Origin: Parcubacteria group bacterium ADurb.Bin192
Lineage (GTDB): Bacteria; Patescibacteriota; Patescibacteriia; 2-12-FULL-60-25
DNA: 40,247 nt
Reading direction: 5' to 3'
Assembly (NCBI GenBank): GCA_002070095.1
Contig: MWCR01000012.1
Coordinates: 1 to 40,247, forward strand
Below the pieces are notes generated by a model. The model was not told the DNA's origin and did not search any database. It worked only from the letters and a program-made list of their open reading frames with translations. The translations under genes and the position numbers were made by a program. Shown one piece after another: positions 1 to 8,006 of this stretch. How positions within the stretch are numbered: position 1 is the first letter of the stretch; each line of letters begins with the position of its first letter.

Positions 1-186
1 GATTTTTTGGCTGGTTTTTACATCCGTTCTCACTTGCACCCTATCTCCATTGGCGTTAATAAGCGTCGCCAAAGGCACTGTTATCGGTATGTAACCGCTT
101 TTAAGAGCCATTTTATAATCAACGGCTCCGGTACTTTGGTACGGTACGATAGTCCCTTTGTTAGGATCTTTTAGATAGACTGGCAT
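1..186 (-). CDS. Ejection protein with M23 peptidase, N-terminal fragment (repeat copy)
   Basis: This is the first 62 codons of the 946-aa gene that is complete at 37118-39958, cut by the window edge. It is present twice only because of the terminal repeat. On the circular map it joins the full gene, 18 bp downstream of the glycine-rich fibre gene. It should not be counted as a separate gene. Confidence 0.93.
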   Translation of the reverse strand, partial: MPVYLKDPNKGTIVPYQSTGAVDYKMALKSGYIPITVPLATLINANGDRVQVRTDVKTSQKI

Positions 187-475
187 ATTGTTAGTATTTT
201 AACATTAAACTTGCAATTCGATAATTATTCCGTCCGCTCCGTCGGCTGGACTTACTCCGTCTGCACCAGCTTGACCGTCTAAACAGTTCCATGGAGCAGG
301 GGGAGATGTCCATCCCCTGTTAAGTGCGCTAAGCCCTCCTGCACCGCCAAGACCACCAGTTCCACTTGCTCCGCCTGCAACGCTTACAGTCCCCGTTCCC
401 GTGAGCGAACCGTAAATTAAAACAATAATTCCACCAGCACCGCCTCGTCCACCGCCTCCGCCTCCACCGCCTCCA
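1..475. repeat. Terminal direct repeat, left copy
   Basis: Bases 1-475 match bases 39773-40247 with a constant offset of 39,772. The repeat covers the 5' part of the 946-aa ejection gene, an 18-bp gap and the 3' part of the glycine-rich fibre gene. Such an end repeat in a contig means either a circular assembly of a circularly permuted genome or true terminal redundancy. Sequence alone cannot separate these. Confidence 0.95.
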
Positions 476-1530
476 GATTGAATTGTGCCGTTATTCACGA
501 TATTCCGAGCGCAAATAACCAACGTACCTCCGCCTGATCCGGACCCTCCACCTCCGCCTCCGCCTCCGCCTGGCGAAACTCCATAATAATAACCCGAAGC
601 ACCACCTCCACCTCCACCAGCACCGCCATAACCGGCGTAATAGGTGAGATATGCCAATGCCGTCGCAGCCGCTTTATCAAACATTTCCACGGCAAATTGT
701 ATGCAATATGGTCTGATTTTAGAGGCGCTTGATAACACACCAGAAGCACCACCAGCCCCACCGTTGCCACCATCAAATGCTAAAGGTGTGCCATTATAAC
801 CAGCGTCTCCGCCCTTGCCACCAGCCCCAGAAGCACCCGAAAAAGCCGAAGCAAAACTATTTGATACATTGTTTCCTGTCACGCCTGCCGTGCCTGCCTT
901 ACCCGCACCACCCGACCCTGAATAATCACCCTGCCCACCGGCAGATCCAGCTTTACCTGCTACTGAACCATATAAAGATTGAGAAGCGAGCGCTGGTCCA
1001 GCCGTACCGCCTGCGCCTGGGTCTCTGACGAACCCCCTTAATCCGTCTGTGCCTTTTTCACCGTTCCAATGAATAGCTCCATTGTTTGTAAGAGTGTTTT
1101 TTACAAACAATCTATAACCACCTGTTTTCAAAGTAACGCCCACGTTAATAGTGAGCGTATCCAAAAATGCGTCTTTGGTAAGAGTGTAAACCGAACCTGA
1201 CTTGGAAGCCCAACCTACCGTTGCCGAACCGTCCAGGGTTGCTGTGCCGTCTATTCCAGAGCCAAAAATATGTTCATTACTGATTGAAGAACCGTTAATA
1301 ATGACATTGGTTGCTGTCATGTTGCCATTCATGTCAACCGAAAATGGAGCGTCTAAAAACTTATCAGCCCCAAGCCAAAGTCCTGATTGATCTCCATGAA
1401 TAGCTGTTGCGCCTGCGCCCAATCTTAAACTACGAGCATTTGTAACATCTTGCTGTTCCTGTAAACCTTGTTGCACCTGACTTGGATCAAGGTAGGGGAT
1501 GTCTGTAAATAAAGATTGTCCTTCTTCCAT
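205..1530 (-). CDS. Glycine-rich fibre-like virion protein (441 aa)
   Basis: The N-terminal ~120 residues look like a phage fibre head, with phrases such as GADKFLDAPFSVDMNGNMTA and a beta-rich stretch. The remainder is dominated by Gly, Ala and Ser, with runs of up to nine glycines around residues 305-365, resembling the glycine-rich spike domains known from some tail-fibre tips. No catalytic motif is visible. The start at 1530 follows the stop of the 470-aa gene by two bases (TAGctATG) and has no SD at normal spacing, so translational coupling is likely. It is followed by the 946-aa ejection gene across the contig join. A role in receptor binding at the tail tip is inferred from composition and position. 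Confidence 0.8.
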   Translation of the reverse strand: MEEGQSLFTDIPYLDPSQVQQGLQEQQDVTNARSLRLGAGATAIHGDQSGLWLGADKFLDAPFSVDMNGNMTATNVIINGSSISNEHIFGSGIDGTATLDGSATVGWASKSGSVYTLTKDAFLDTLTINVGVTLKTGGYRLFVKNTLTNNGAIHWNGEKGTDGLRGFVRDPGAGGTAGPALASQSLYGSVAGKAGSAGGQGDYSGSGGAGKAGTAGVTGNNVSNSFASAFSGASGAGGKGGDAGYNGTPLAFDGGNGGAGGASGVLSSASKIRPYCIQFAVEMFDKAAATALAYLTYYAGYGGAGGGGGGASGYYYGVSPGGGGGGGGGSGSGGGTLVICARNIVNNGTIQSGGGGGGGGGRGGAGGIIVLIYGSLTGTGTVSVAGGASGTGGLGGAGGLSALNRGWTSPPAPWNCLDGQAGADGVSPADGADGIIIELQV

Positions 1531-1532
1531 AG

Positions 1533-2945
1533 CTAAATTGCAATTACCAAACCCTCCACAACGGGAGTGTCATTACTGCTTGGCACAAGTTCAACACGAA
1601 CCTCAAACGCCTGTGAATCTGGTAAATCCGTAGTATCTACATTGATTATCATGTGTTCTGCGTCAACGACTGTTGTTAGTGTAGTCCAAGAAGTAGCGTA
1701 ATTGTTTTTAGCTTTCACAACCACCGATGTTCCGGTTGGAAGTTCACGATATGGAACGGCTAGTCCGATTTGTTTTCCATTCAACCTATCTGTATTTATT
1801 ATCCTGGTTTCAAAATATCCCGTTGCTTTGTTCGATAAATCCAACACATCAACGCCGTAAGTAGTACCACCGTTATCATCTTGCCAAGCCACGAATAATA
1901 AATCACCCGAAGCCTCCATTGATAAGATTTTTACGTTTGCCGTGTGTCCAGTTGAAATTACATAATCCAAAACTAAAACATTCGGGTAATTATTGGAGTA
2001 GCCTCCGAATGAATAAACGCCCTGTAAACAAGGATTGCCACTGTCGTAAGATATACCAAACATAGGACGGCGATCAAAGTGCGCAACCGCATTAAGAGCT
2101 ACTACCGCCTTATTTGTGCTGGTATATATTCCAGGAATACGTTTTACGTGCTGACCATAGTTTCCGTCATAAGAATAGACGTTGCCTTTCGTCCCAGCCG
2201 CAAAAAGGGTTAAATTGTCTGCCGGAATAAAAGCACGTATGCCAACCTCCGGCACTTGATCATCAACCGTCCAGGAAATTGCCCAACCATTCCAGCGAAA
2301 TACACGGCACCAATTCACGTTATTGGCAATAATTGTGCCAATCGCTAAAGATTCACCCGATTCTCCAAGTGCCGTAACAGTGTATGTGCTGTCCAAGTCC
2401 AAAGCGTCACCTGTAAATAAACCGCCCTCAACCTGTGCAATATAAAAACCGTCGCCGATATAAAGGATTTTATTTTTCTCTTTAATCGGATGATATGTCG
2501 CATTTGTATTCAAAAATGTAGCCCAACTGTCATCTCTGCCTGCCCATGCCGTTGGTGCGCCAACCGCTACACGTCCTAAACGGCTCTGCATGGAATAATA
2601 GATATAACCCTCAAACTCATAAGCGTCTAAAATACCAGCCGATCCTGCGGCTGGTGAAGCGGTTGCTTCAAGCGACCAAACTCCGCCTGACGTGCGTTTC
2701 CATATTTTACCGCTTGTTTTGCCAAAGAAATAAGTATTCCCGTCGGTACAAGGGAGAATTTTTGATACCGGTCCATCAACCGTAGTGCCACTGTCTTTCA
2801 CGAGTGCCTGATTGCATTTTATCGCTCCAGGCTCGGAATGAATATCAAGACCAACAATGTTTGCCATTGAGTTCGCTATGCCCTGGTAACGGCTGTCTGC
2901 TATTCCGCCCAGGTTAATGTCTTTTAATTCAAATGGTTGTTTCAT
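1533..2945 (-). CDS. Probable tail hub or nozzle protein, beta-propeller-like (470 aa)
   Basis: The sequence contains repeated short beta-strand phrases typical of propeller-type phage tail proteins (TYFFGKTSGKIWKRT, EGYIYYSMQSRLGRV, KILYIGDGFYIAQV, KGNVYSYDGNYG). The C-terminal third is beta-sandwich-like. Podovirus nozzle and hub proteins (T7 gp12, P22 gp10) are beta-propellers, so this role is inferred from fold style and from the absence of another candidate. The start is placed at ATG 2945 (MKQPFELKD). A longer reading frame exists, but the sequence upstream encodes the separate 32-aa membrane peptide in another frame, whose TGA overlaps this ATG (ATGA). The stop is TAG, two bases before the glycine-rich fibre gene. 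Confidence 0.7.
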   Translation of the reverse strand: MKQPFELKDINLGGIADSRYQGIANSMANIVGLDIHSEPGAIKCNQALVKDSGTTVDGPVSKILPCTDGNTYFFGKTSGKIWKRTSGGVWSLEATASPAAGSAGILDAYEFEGYIYYSMQSRLGRVAVGAPTAWAGRDDSWATFLNTNATYHPIKEKNKILYIGDGFYIAQVEGGLFTGDALDLDSTYTVTALGESGESLAIGTIIANNVNWCRVFRWNGWAISWTVDDQVPEVGIRAFIPADNLTLFAAGTKGNVYSYDGNYGQHVKRIPGIYTSTNKAVVALNAVAHFDRRPMFGISYDSGNPCLQGVYSFGGYSNNYPNVLVLDYVISTGHTANVKILSMEASGDLLFVAWQDDNGGTTYGVDVLDLSNKATGYFETRIINTDRLNGKQIGLAVPYRELPTGTSVVVKAKNNYATSWTTLTTVVDAEHMIINVDTTDLPDSQAFEVRVELVPSSNDTPVVEGLVIAI

Positions 2946-3040
2946 AATGTTGGCGGTTGTTTTGTGTGAATGAACACTAGAATAGCAAACATCAACGATA
3001 ATATCGCCGAGATCCAAGTATCACCATAATCTACATACAT
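2942..3040 (-). CDS. Single-span membrane micro-protein (32 aa)
   Basis: This short ORF has one hydrophobic segment (WISAILSLMFAILVFI) after a short polar N terminus and ends HTKQPPTL. It has a strong SD, GGGAGGA, five bases before ATG 3040. Its stop overlaps the next start as ATGA. It lies right after a cluster of membrane proteins (holin-like, XhlA-like and a Cys-containing anchored protein), so a lysis or membrane role is likely. Its SD and start are buried in the conserved hairpin at 3040-3120, suggesting that its translation is controlled. No homologue is recognised. Confidence 0.65.
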   Translation of the reverse strand: MYVDYGDTWISAILSLMFAILVFIHTKQPPTL

Positions 3041-3120
3041 ATCCTCCCTCTATAAGTACCGCTTAATAGAGGAAGATCAGATATGGGACTAAACATATCT
3101 GCCCTTATTTAGGGAGGATA
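3040..3120 (-). promoter_or_regulatory. Three-stem RNA element that hides a ribosome binding site
   Basis: Stem P1 pairs 3040-3049 with 3111-3120 (10 bp, perfect). P2 pairs 3078-3085 with 3094-3101 (8 bp, perfect). P3 pairs 3047-3053 with 3066-3072, with an inner AAG/CTT extension. P1 and P3 compete for 3047-3049. On the minus strand the 3' arm of P1 contains the SD of the 32-aa gene and reaches the A of its start codon, so a closed P1 would block initiation. The same inverted repeat also offers an SD to a plus-strand ORF, which I consider a by-product of symmetry. It does not match a tRNA (no T-loop consensus) or a riboswitch family I know. Confidence 0.6.
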
Positions 3121-3260
3121 GGCATGAAGTATCCGCCGTCCGCCAGCAATGACGCTGACGGAGTTGATAAGTTATGCAAGGAGGAACATGCACAACTCAC
3201 CGTAACACCCATGCTTGCTGGTAAACATAATAAAAACCAGCTTGTAAAGAGCGATTGTCC
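3121..3260 (-). other. Hairpin-rich intergenic stretch
   Basis: Between the structured element and the stop of the 94-aa gene there is no convincing gene. Three further hairpins are visible: CCGT/CAGC pairing with GCTG/ACGG around 3136-3161; GAGTTG (3161-3166) plus TGCA (3175-3178) pairing with TGCA/CAACTC (3189-3198); and GCTGGT (3217-3222) pairing with ACCAGC (3236-3241). A 35-codon minus-strand frame starting near 3212 has no SD and no recognisable features. The region may be part of a longer structured leader for the 32-aa gene. Confidence 0.5.
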
Positions 3261-3545
3261 TTACGGACGGACGCCGGATCTATCTCCATTTTTGTTTTTA
3301 CAATACTCAATAGACTGTATTACCTTCCTATCAGTTTCCCTGAACTCTCTGATTGCATGAACCATCTCTTGCTGGACCTCTGTGTTTTTGGCTATCTGTG
3401 AACCCAATGCGCCATAAGCCTCCTTATGGTCTTTTTGTATCTCTCTATTTGTTTTGAGCTGATAAACGAATAATCCGGCCATGATGAGTAATGAACCCAA
3501 TCCCAACCCTGCTTCACTTATCGCTTTGATGATTCCCTCCTCCAT
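3261..3545 (-). CDS. XhlA/BhlA-like membrane protein, one TM plus coiled coil (94 aa)
   Basis: An N-terminal hydrophobic helix (residues ~13-30, GLGLGSLLIMAGLFVYQL) is followed by a charged, heptad-like helical region (KTNREIQKDHKEAYGALG through FRETDRKVIQSIEYC) and a basic tail. One TM plus a coiled coil in about 90 residues is the layout of phage XhlA/BhlA-type lysis accessory proteins, though I claim resemblance of layout only. It starts two bases after the holin-like gene's stop (TAGatATG) and has no SD. It probably acts in the cytoplasmic membrane during lysis. Confidence 0.6.
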   Translation of the reverse strand: MEEGIIKAISEAGLGLGSLLIMAGLFVYQLKTNREIQKDHKEAYGALGSQIAKNTEVQQEMVHAIREFRETDRKVIQSIEYCKNKNGDRSGVRP

Positions 3546-3547
3546 AT

Positions 3548-3841
3548 CTATTGCATCAATTTATGCGTTCCATGCGCGCCAGCCCAGATAAGACCGGCTT
3601 CAAGGATTTTTACAAAAACATCTTGCACGCTTTCCGGCGTAAGAGTTCCTGATACTAAACCCACAAATACAACCGCTAAGGCTGAAAAAGCCGCCGCCGT
3701 TGCACGTAATGCCGGTTTATTACCCTCCGTGATCCACGGTATTTGCTTGGCTCGCTTTACCGCTTCGGTAGCAAACCATACTCCGCCAGCACCTCCGGCG
3801 ATAAGTAACGCTGTACTTAGGATTTGTATAAACATGTCCAT
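3548..3841 (-). CDS. Putative holin (97 aa)
   Basis: Two or three hydrophobic segments are visible: residues ~4-25 (IQILSTALLIAGGAGGVWFA), ~48-66 (TAAAFSALAVVFVGLVSG) and a weaker one near 78-92 (VKILEAGLIWAGAHG). Length and topology fit phage holins, which form holes in the inner membrane. It lies between the anchored 145-aa protein and the XhlA-like protein in a probable lysis cluster. It has no SD at normal spacing. The stop is TAG. Confidence 0.6.
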   Translation of the reverse strand: MDMFIQILSTALLIAGGAGGVWFATEAVKRAKQIPWITEGNKPALRATAAAFSALAVVFVGLVSGTLTPESVQDVFVKILEAGLIWAGAHGTHKLMQ

Positions 3842-3845
3842 ATAC

Positions 3846-4283
3846 TTATTTGGTTAATTCTTTAATATCTCCGACGGGCTTAACCGTCGCAGGTTTTAAT
3901 CGTTCATTGATTTTCTTGACTATAACGTCATCTGATAACTTGCCTTGAATAACAGGTTCGTTCTTAGCCTCTGCGTCCTCGTTTGTGAGTGTTGCGCATA
4001 GCTGTAAATCCTGCCACGTTCCCTCGAAATGCGTCCTGCCTGACGTTAAACCTGCGCAATAGGCTCTTTGTGCCTCATACTCCGCCTTGCTCAAGGGAAC
4101 GCAATTTTGCCCCTTGTCATCGCACTTCTGCAAGCTGGTCTGATACTGTTCGACTTTCTTTGTAACAGGATCTACTGTGGTCATCTCTTGAACCGGTTGC
4201 TTAGTGGCTGTGATAGCCAAAAACATTCCAGTTCCTAGAACCGCTACCGAACCTGCGCCTATGAGTGATTTTGGTATTTCCAT
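3846..4283 (-). CDS. Membrane-anchored, cysteine-containing extracytoplasmic protein (145 aa)
   Basis: An N-terminal TM segment (SLIGAGSVAVLGTGMFLAI, residues ~5-24) precedes a soluble domain with four cysteines (CDDKGQNC, YC and LC), which could form two disulfides outside the cytoplasm. Its neighbours are membrane proteins, so a lysis or spanin-like role is possible, but no spanin signature or lipobox is present. Its start forms an exact TAATATG junction on the opposite side: the upstream 586-aa gene stops one base before ATG 4283. No SD is present. Confidence 0.55.
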   Translation of the reverse strand: MEIPKSLIGAGSVAVLGTGMFLAITATKQPVQEMTTVDPVTKKVEQYQTSLQKCDDKGQNCVPLSKAEYEAQRAYCAGLTSGRTHFEGTWQDLQLCATLTNEDAEAKNEPVIQGKLSDDVIVKKINERLKPATVKPVGDIKELTK

Positions 4284-4284
4284 A

Positions 4285-6045
4285 TTAGTTTACTTCGTTA
4301 CAAAAGATTTCATCAAATTCTACATAGCCACTAGCTTGTTTATGTCGCAACGTCAATGTTCCGCTTATAGCCGGTGTAAATACTCCTGTGTCAAAGTATT
4401 GCCATGTATTTGAATTAGAACCAGTGATTAAAGACTCAGTGCTACCCCCAAAGCCTAAATCAATCGTTGGTATTGCAACACCTGCTCCGTCGCCTCTGTA
4501 CCAGCCAGTGCATCTATAACTCTTCCCAAGTGTAAATACATTGGCATGATAGGCAATAGGACCGAATGTATTGGTTGGTTCAACTCGTAGAGCTTGCCCA
4601 TATTTACCTTGAACTTTGTATAGTGTCGCATAGTTTAACGCCGTCCATTGTGAAGTGCCGCTAAGAACTCGCTTGACCGACATGTTATCCCATTCTGTAT
4701 AATGCCCGCCTGCGCCACCAGCATAAAGATTAAAACCTCCATTAACTGGTGCTGTATAATAAAAATCAAATGGTTGCCAATCGGTTGATATTGCACCAAT
4801 CCATGGAGCGTAAGTTAGTGCCCCAGTTGGATATAGTATTATTGGTTGAGTTGTTCCGTCGCTCCTTGCAACGCCTGTAACGTGATACGTCTGATAAATT
4901 GTAAAAATATCTTGTTTAGCGAATGGTGAACCACCCGTTCTTAAGGCTCTCAACAGATACGAACCTTCATAAGGGCTAGTTGTTTCAGCTGATATTGTTA
5001 CACCTCCATATGTACCCCACCCCGTAGTATTACCAGTTTCAAGAGTGCCATTTGTTAATAGCTCTGCGCCATAAGTAACTTTCTCCTCCATGTCGCCGTC
5101 GGGTACAAGTTGCTTCTCACTGTTAAGCGTTTGCCCTTTGTATTCAGTAATATAAATCTCATCCCACTGCGAATTATTGCCTATGCCACTACTAATGTGT
5201 CCGTAAAACCTCACAAATTGGCTGTTAGCCACAAATGTCACGTTAAATGGTTGCCATTGTGTCGAGGCTGTACCAGTCCATAAAGCGGCATAAACCCCCT
5301 GCGATAACTGCGGGATTGCTACGCCGTCAACACTTCTTGCGGCTCCTCTTACGTTGTACGTCTTGCCGACAGTTAAGATATTGCCCGTATAGGCATATGG
5401 TGTAATAGCTGCACTAGCACTAACTAAATTTAATGCCTGTGTCCCTGCGTATGCTCCGGTTGTTGACTTTGTTATCGTGACGTAATTTTGAAAATAATTT
5501 GCCGTGCCAGCACTTTCCATATCGCCGTCAACAAGTATCTGCTTCTCTGCATTTAGCGTTTCGCCTGTGTATTCGGTAACATAAACCTCATCAAAACCTG
5601 CCGAGCCAGTCGCACTCACGGTCAAATAAAAATTGGCACTGCCATTGGCTACCCCTGTCAATGTCGAGCATTGCCAGTCTGTTGACGCTGTCCCCTGCCA
5701 GTAAATTGAATTGCCAATATAAACGCGCGGATATGCTGTACCATCTCCTTTGGCACAAAATCTAGCCGTGTATATTTTGCCAATAGTCAATACTGGCTGA
5801 TATGTCTGATTGCCTCCAGTAGTGTAATCGAGCTTCATCCATTGACCGCCATCAATACCTCCAGTTGCTATTTTAGTTGCTGTTATGCCGGGAGCTTTTG
5901 TCCATGAGGTTGTACCGCTACTTGCCATGTCTCCATCTGCCAGCATTTGCTTTTCTGCACTACTCATCGTCCCAATCGCAAAACCTATATTGCTAAGCGA
6001 CAATATCGTGGCAAGTGTAATAAATAGGATTGCTAGTTTTTTCAT
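4285..6045 (-). CDS. Secreted or tail-associated protein with four carbohydrate-binding-like repeats (586 aa)
   Basis: A classical signal-peptide-like N terminus (KK, then ~17 hydrophobic residues, then FAIGTM) is followed by four divergent ~135-residue modules. Each begins near a GDM or similar motif and contains T-Y-x-(V/A)-(R/T)-(G/F)-x-(A/C)-(R/K)-(S/G)-D-G, W-Q-x-F/C and a D-E-I/V-Y-(I/V)-T-E-Y-type ending. This is the pattern of family 4/9-type jelly-roll carbohydrate-binding modules found in phage fibres. The linkers EKQILVDGDM and EKQLVPDGDM are near repeats of each other. It probably binds surface glycans. A signal peptide on a fibre is unusual. It starts at an exact TAATATG junction. 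Confidence 0.65.
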   Translation of the reverse strand: MKKLAILFITLATILSLSNIGFAIGTMSSAEKQMLADGDMASSGTTSWTKAPGITATKIATGGIDGGQWMKLDYTTGGNQTYQPVLTIGKIYTARFCAKGDGTAYPRVYIGNSIYWQGTASTDWQCSTLTGVANGSANFYLTVSATGSAGFDEVYVTEYTGETLNAEKQILVDGDMESAGTANYFQNYVTITKSTTGAYAGTQALNLVSASAAITPYAYTGNILTVGKTYNVRGAARSVDGVAIPQLSQGVYAALWTGTASTQWQPFNVTFVANSQFVRFYGHISSGIGNNSQWDEIYITEYKGQTLNSEKQLVPDGDMEEKVTYGAELLTNGTLETGNTTGWGTYGGVTISAETTSPYEGSYLLRALRTGGSPFAKQDIFTIYQTYHVTGVARSDGTTQPIILYPTGALTYAPWIGAISTDWQPFDFYYTAPVNGGFNLYAGGAGGHYTEWDNMSVKRVLSGTSQWTALNYATLYKVQGKYGQALRVEPTNTFGPIAYHANVFTLGKSYRCTGWYRGDGAGVAIPTIDLGFGGSTESLITGSNSNTWQYFDTGVFTPAISGTLTLRHKQASGYVEFDEIFCNEVN

Positions 6046-6046
6046 A

Positions 6047-6961
6047 TTACAAGCAGAATGATGTTGAGGTGGGTGTTAGTGTCGGATATGTGCTAGAAGT
6101 TGAAAATGTCAAAGCCCCACACCCGTCAGTTGTTCCTATGTACATGTAATTCGTAACATTGGCTTGCCCAAACTTAAACCTTGGCGCATGGATATTTACG
6201 CTTCTATTTTTTACAGCATTAGCCGCTCCCGTATTCTCGCCGTAAAAGCTCATCATATAACTTGAACCCATTGAAATAATCGCATTGTTACGAGTTCCTG
6301 CCGCCGGTGTAGCGGAAAGAGGAAAACTCATAAATGGATACGGTGAACCCGGGTCTGTTGCGCTCTTCCATGAGCCTGTATTTAAGGTGTCGTAAACGTA
6401 AGCGTCTTGAACGTGGGACTCTGCGTAAGTAAAAGCAGAAGAACCCAAATCTCTTGTATTATCGGTTGAGGGAACAATATCAGCCATTGTTACGTTGTTG
6501 CCTCCAACTCTAAATTTCTCACTACCATTGGATACAAGACCAACATTTCCAGTACTCACGCTAAAAATACCTGTATCGTCATCACCTGCGAAAGCAACGC
6601 TGGGTGCACCTACTGAGCCTACGCCGACAAGGAGTTTATCACCTAGAATAGTTCCGCTTGCATACACATCTTTCCAAGCTGAACCAAAAGCACCCATGTC
6701 ATAGGTATTATTTGCACTTGGTAAAAGGTCGCCTGAACTGATACCTGTGATTGTGGCGGTTGTTACCGTCATCTCTGGGATCGGGTGTGAAGAATCGCCA
6801 AGTGTCCAACTTGGATTGATGAGATAAACAGCATTTCCTGTTTTTCTCCAAAAGTTAGGATTTGTTATCTGCGCTCCAGCCGGACTGATTGCTACCGCAA
6901 GTCCAACTGCAACGATGATTGAAGCCAACCATACGCTGACTATTTTTAAGTATTTTTTCAT
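6047..6961 (-). CDS. Fibre-like protein with N-terminal signal peptide (304 aa)
   Basis: Residues 1-31 form a signal peptide: KK, a hydrophobic core VWLASIIVAVGLAVAI, then SPAGAQ with an AxA-type cleavage site. The mature part has phage fibre motifs, with two copies of a pattern like LLPSANNTYDMGAFGSAWKD and IVPSTDNTRDLGSSAFTYAE, a GIFSVSTGNVGLVSNG stretch, and a C-terminal beta-rich head ending in Cys. Such LPS-x-NxTYDLGS repeats are common in bacterial and phage trimeric fibres. It is likely a receptor-binding or host-surface protein. It starts at an exact TAATATG junction with the 103-aa gene and has no SD. Confidence 0.65.
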   Translation of the reverse strand: MKKYLKIVSVWLASIIVAVGLAVAISPAGAQITNPNFWRKTGNAVYLINPSWTLGDSSHPIPEMTVTTATITGISSGDLLPSANNTYDMGAFGSAWKDVYASGTILGDKLLVGVGSVGAPSVAFAGDDDTGIFSVSTGNVGLVSNGSEKFRVGGNNVTMADIVPSTDNTRDLGSSAFTYAESHVQDAYVYDTLNTGSWKSATDPGSPYPFMSFPLSATPAAGTRNNAIISMGSSYMMSFYGENTGAANAVKNRSVNIHAPRFKFGQANVTNYMYIGTTDGCGALTFSTSSTYPTLTPTSTSFCL

Positions 6962-6962
6962 A

Positions 6963-7274
6963 TTAGACAGTATCTTTCCAACATTCTACCTCCATGACAT
7001 CACTACCTGTATCTGATTGCACATAGAGCGTTAATCCACGTACAGCAAGATCCTTGAACGTCTTGGAAGCGCCTGCTGGGATAGTTAAATACTTAGTTGT
7101 TGTTTCACCGGAGTTAAGAGCAATGCGCAATGTACCCATCAGACGGCTAGAAATTGTAAATTGTCTAGTTCCGGCTGGTATGAGTTGTGAATACTCTGTT
7201 GTGGCGACTGGGAGTGATTTGTTCAGAATCTCTCCTGTCCGGTTATTTGCCACGATAATTCCGTCTTTTAGCAT
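6963..7274 (-). CDS. Small beta-rich virion-region protein (103 aa), function unknown
   Basis: The sequence is predicted beta-rich (RQFTISSRLMGTLRIALNSG, TKYLTIPAGASKTFKDLAVRG, LTLYVQSDTG), like small phage decoration or tail accessory proteins. It has no TM segment and no catalytic motif. It lies between the adaptor and the first fibre, six bases after the adaptor's stop. A head-tail or tail structural role is inferred from position only. Confidence 0.6.
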   Translation of the reverse strand: MLKDGIIVANNRTGEILNKSLPVATTEYSQLIPAGTRQFTISSRLMGTLRIALNSGETTTKYLTIPAGASKTFKDLAVRGLTLYVQSDTGSDVMEVECWKDTV

Positions 7275-7280
7275 AATAGT

Positions 7281-7985
7281 TTAATAATCTTCACCTGTTT
7301 CTGGTGGTAAAGAAGCTATGAATGAGTTTTGTGTATTAAGATTGCGTATTGCACTTAATTTAGATTTGAAATCCTTATCAAAAGTTGTTTCATTACCAAC
7401 AAGCGGAATTGGTTTATCACGGCTTTGCTTGTACTCAATGATGATCCGAGTACATAACAAAGTGTGAAATTGTCTGGGGAATCCACGTGTCGTTGAAGAT
7501 GAATCCTTTGATAAGTCATCAGTGCCGGTAAGATTGGCAGGGTGTTCGGGATAGATAATGGCGTAGTATTCCAGTCCATTTGTTACGTCGATTATTGCCT
7601 CGGAAGAAAATAAATATATCTCCCTATTCAATAAATCGTAGGCGGAAGCATGTCCCGTGAAGTGGGAGCGGATATTGCTTTCCTGGAGTGGAATGCCAAG
7701 TGCTGAAATATCTATATGATCCAATTCTGTCCAATCTGTGCCGTTAATCTTCGCATTTACGTATTTCAAGGATATTACATCCTCGGCAATAGCATAGTTG
7801 CGTTGATCCGCTACCAAAGAAGCCTGCCGAGTTATGCCAAGCAAATTCTCATTCATCTTTGCGATTTCCTCCGACATGGAATCCATGATGGGGTTCATAA
7901 AGGTAAGAATCTGTGCGTCCGTAAAAGTTGTCGCATTGGTGCGAGTTTTTGAGCGGACCAAACTGGCAATTTCGGTAGGCTTCAT
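7281..7985 (-). CDS. Probable head-tail adaptor (234 aa)
   Basis: The opening MKPTEIASLVRSKTRTN...FTDAQILTFMNPIMDSMS has the alpha-helical style of podovirus adaptor proteins (P22 gp4, T7 gp11 type), which sit under the portal ring. The remainder alternates strands and helices, with an aromatic-rich part around LEYYAIIYPEHP. It lies between the capsid genes and the tail genes, where adaptors usually occur. The start at 7985 has the A/T-rich, SD-less context (accaatATG). Confidence is moderate because the family is very divergent. Confidence 0.6.
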   Translation of the reverse strand: MKPTEIASLVRSKTRTNATTFTDAQILTFMNPIMDSMSEEIAKMNENLLGITRQASLVADQRNYAIAEDVISLKYVNAKINGTDWTELDHIDISALGIPLQESNIRSHFTGHASAYDLLNREIYLFSSEAIIDVTNGLEYYAIIYPEHPANLTGTDDLSKDSSSTTRGFPRQFHTLLCTRIIIEYKQSRDKPIPLVGNETTFDKDFKSKLSAIRNLNTQNSFIASLPPETGEDY

Positions 7986-8006
7986 ATTGGTAGCTTATTT
8001 CTCAAA

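Noticed and set aside
205..1530. Recoded stop codons, suggesting an alternative genetic code
   Set aside because: TAA, TAG and TGA all terminate genes at tight junctions, and no in-frame stop interrupts a conserved domain apart from the single frameshift at 24.2 kb.
3042..3120. tRNA-like cloverleaf reading of the structured element
   Set aside because: Neither strand has a T-loop consensus, a 7-base anticodon loop or a CCA-compatible end.
3124..3360. Plus-strand ORF with a good SD (GGGAGGATAGGC before ATG)
   Set aside because: Its SD is the mirror arm of the hairpin that serves the minus-strand 32-aa gene, most of its codons overlap the 94-aa gene, and all other supported genes are on the minus strand.
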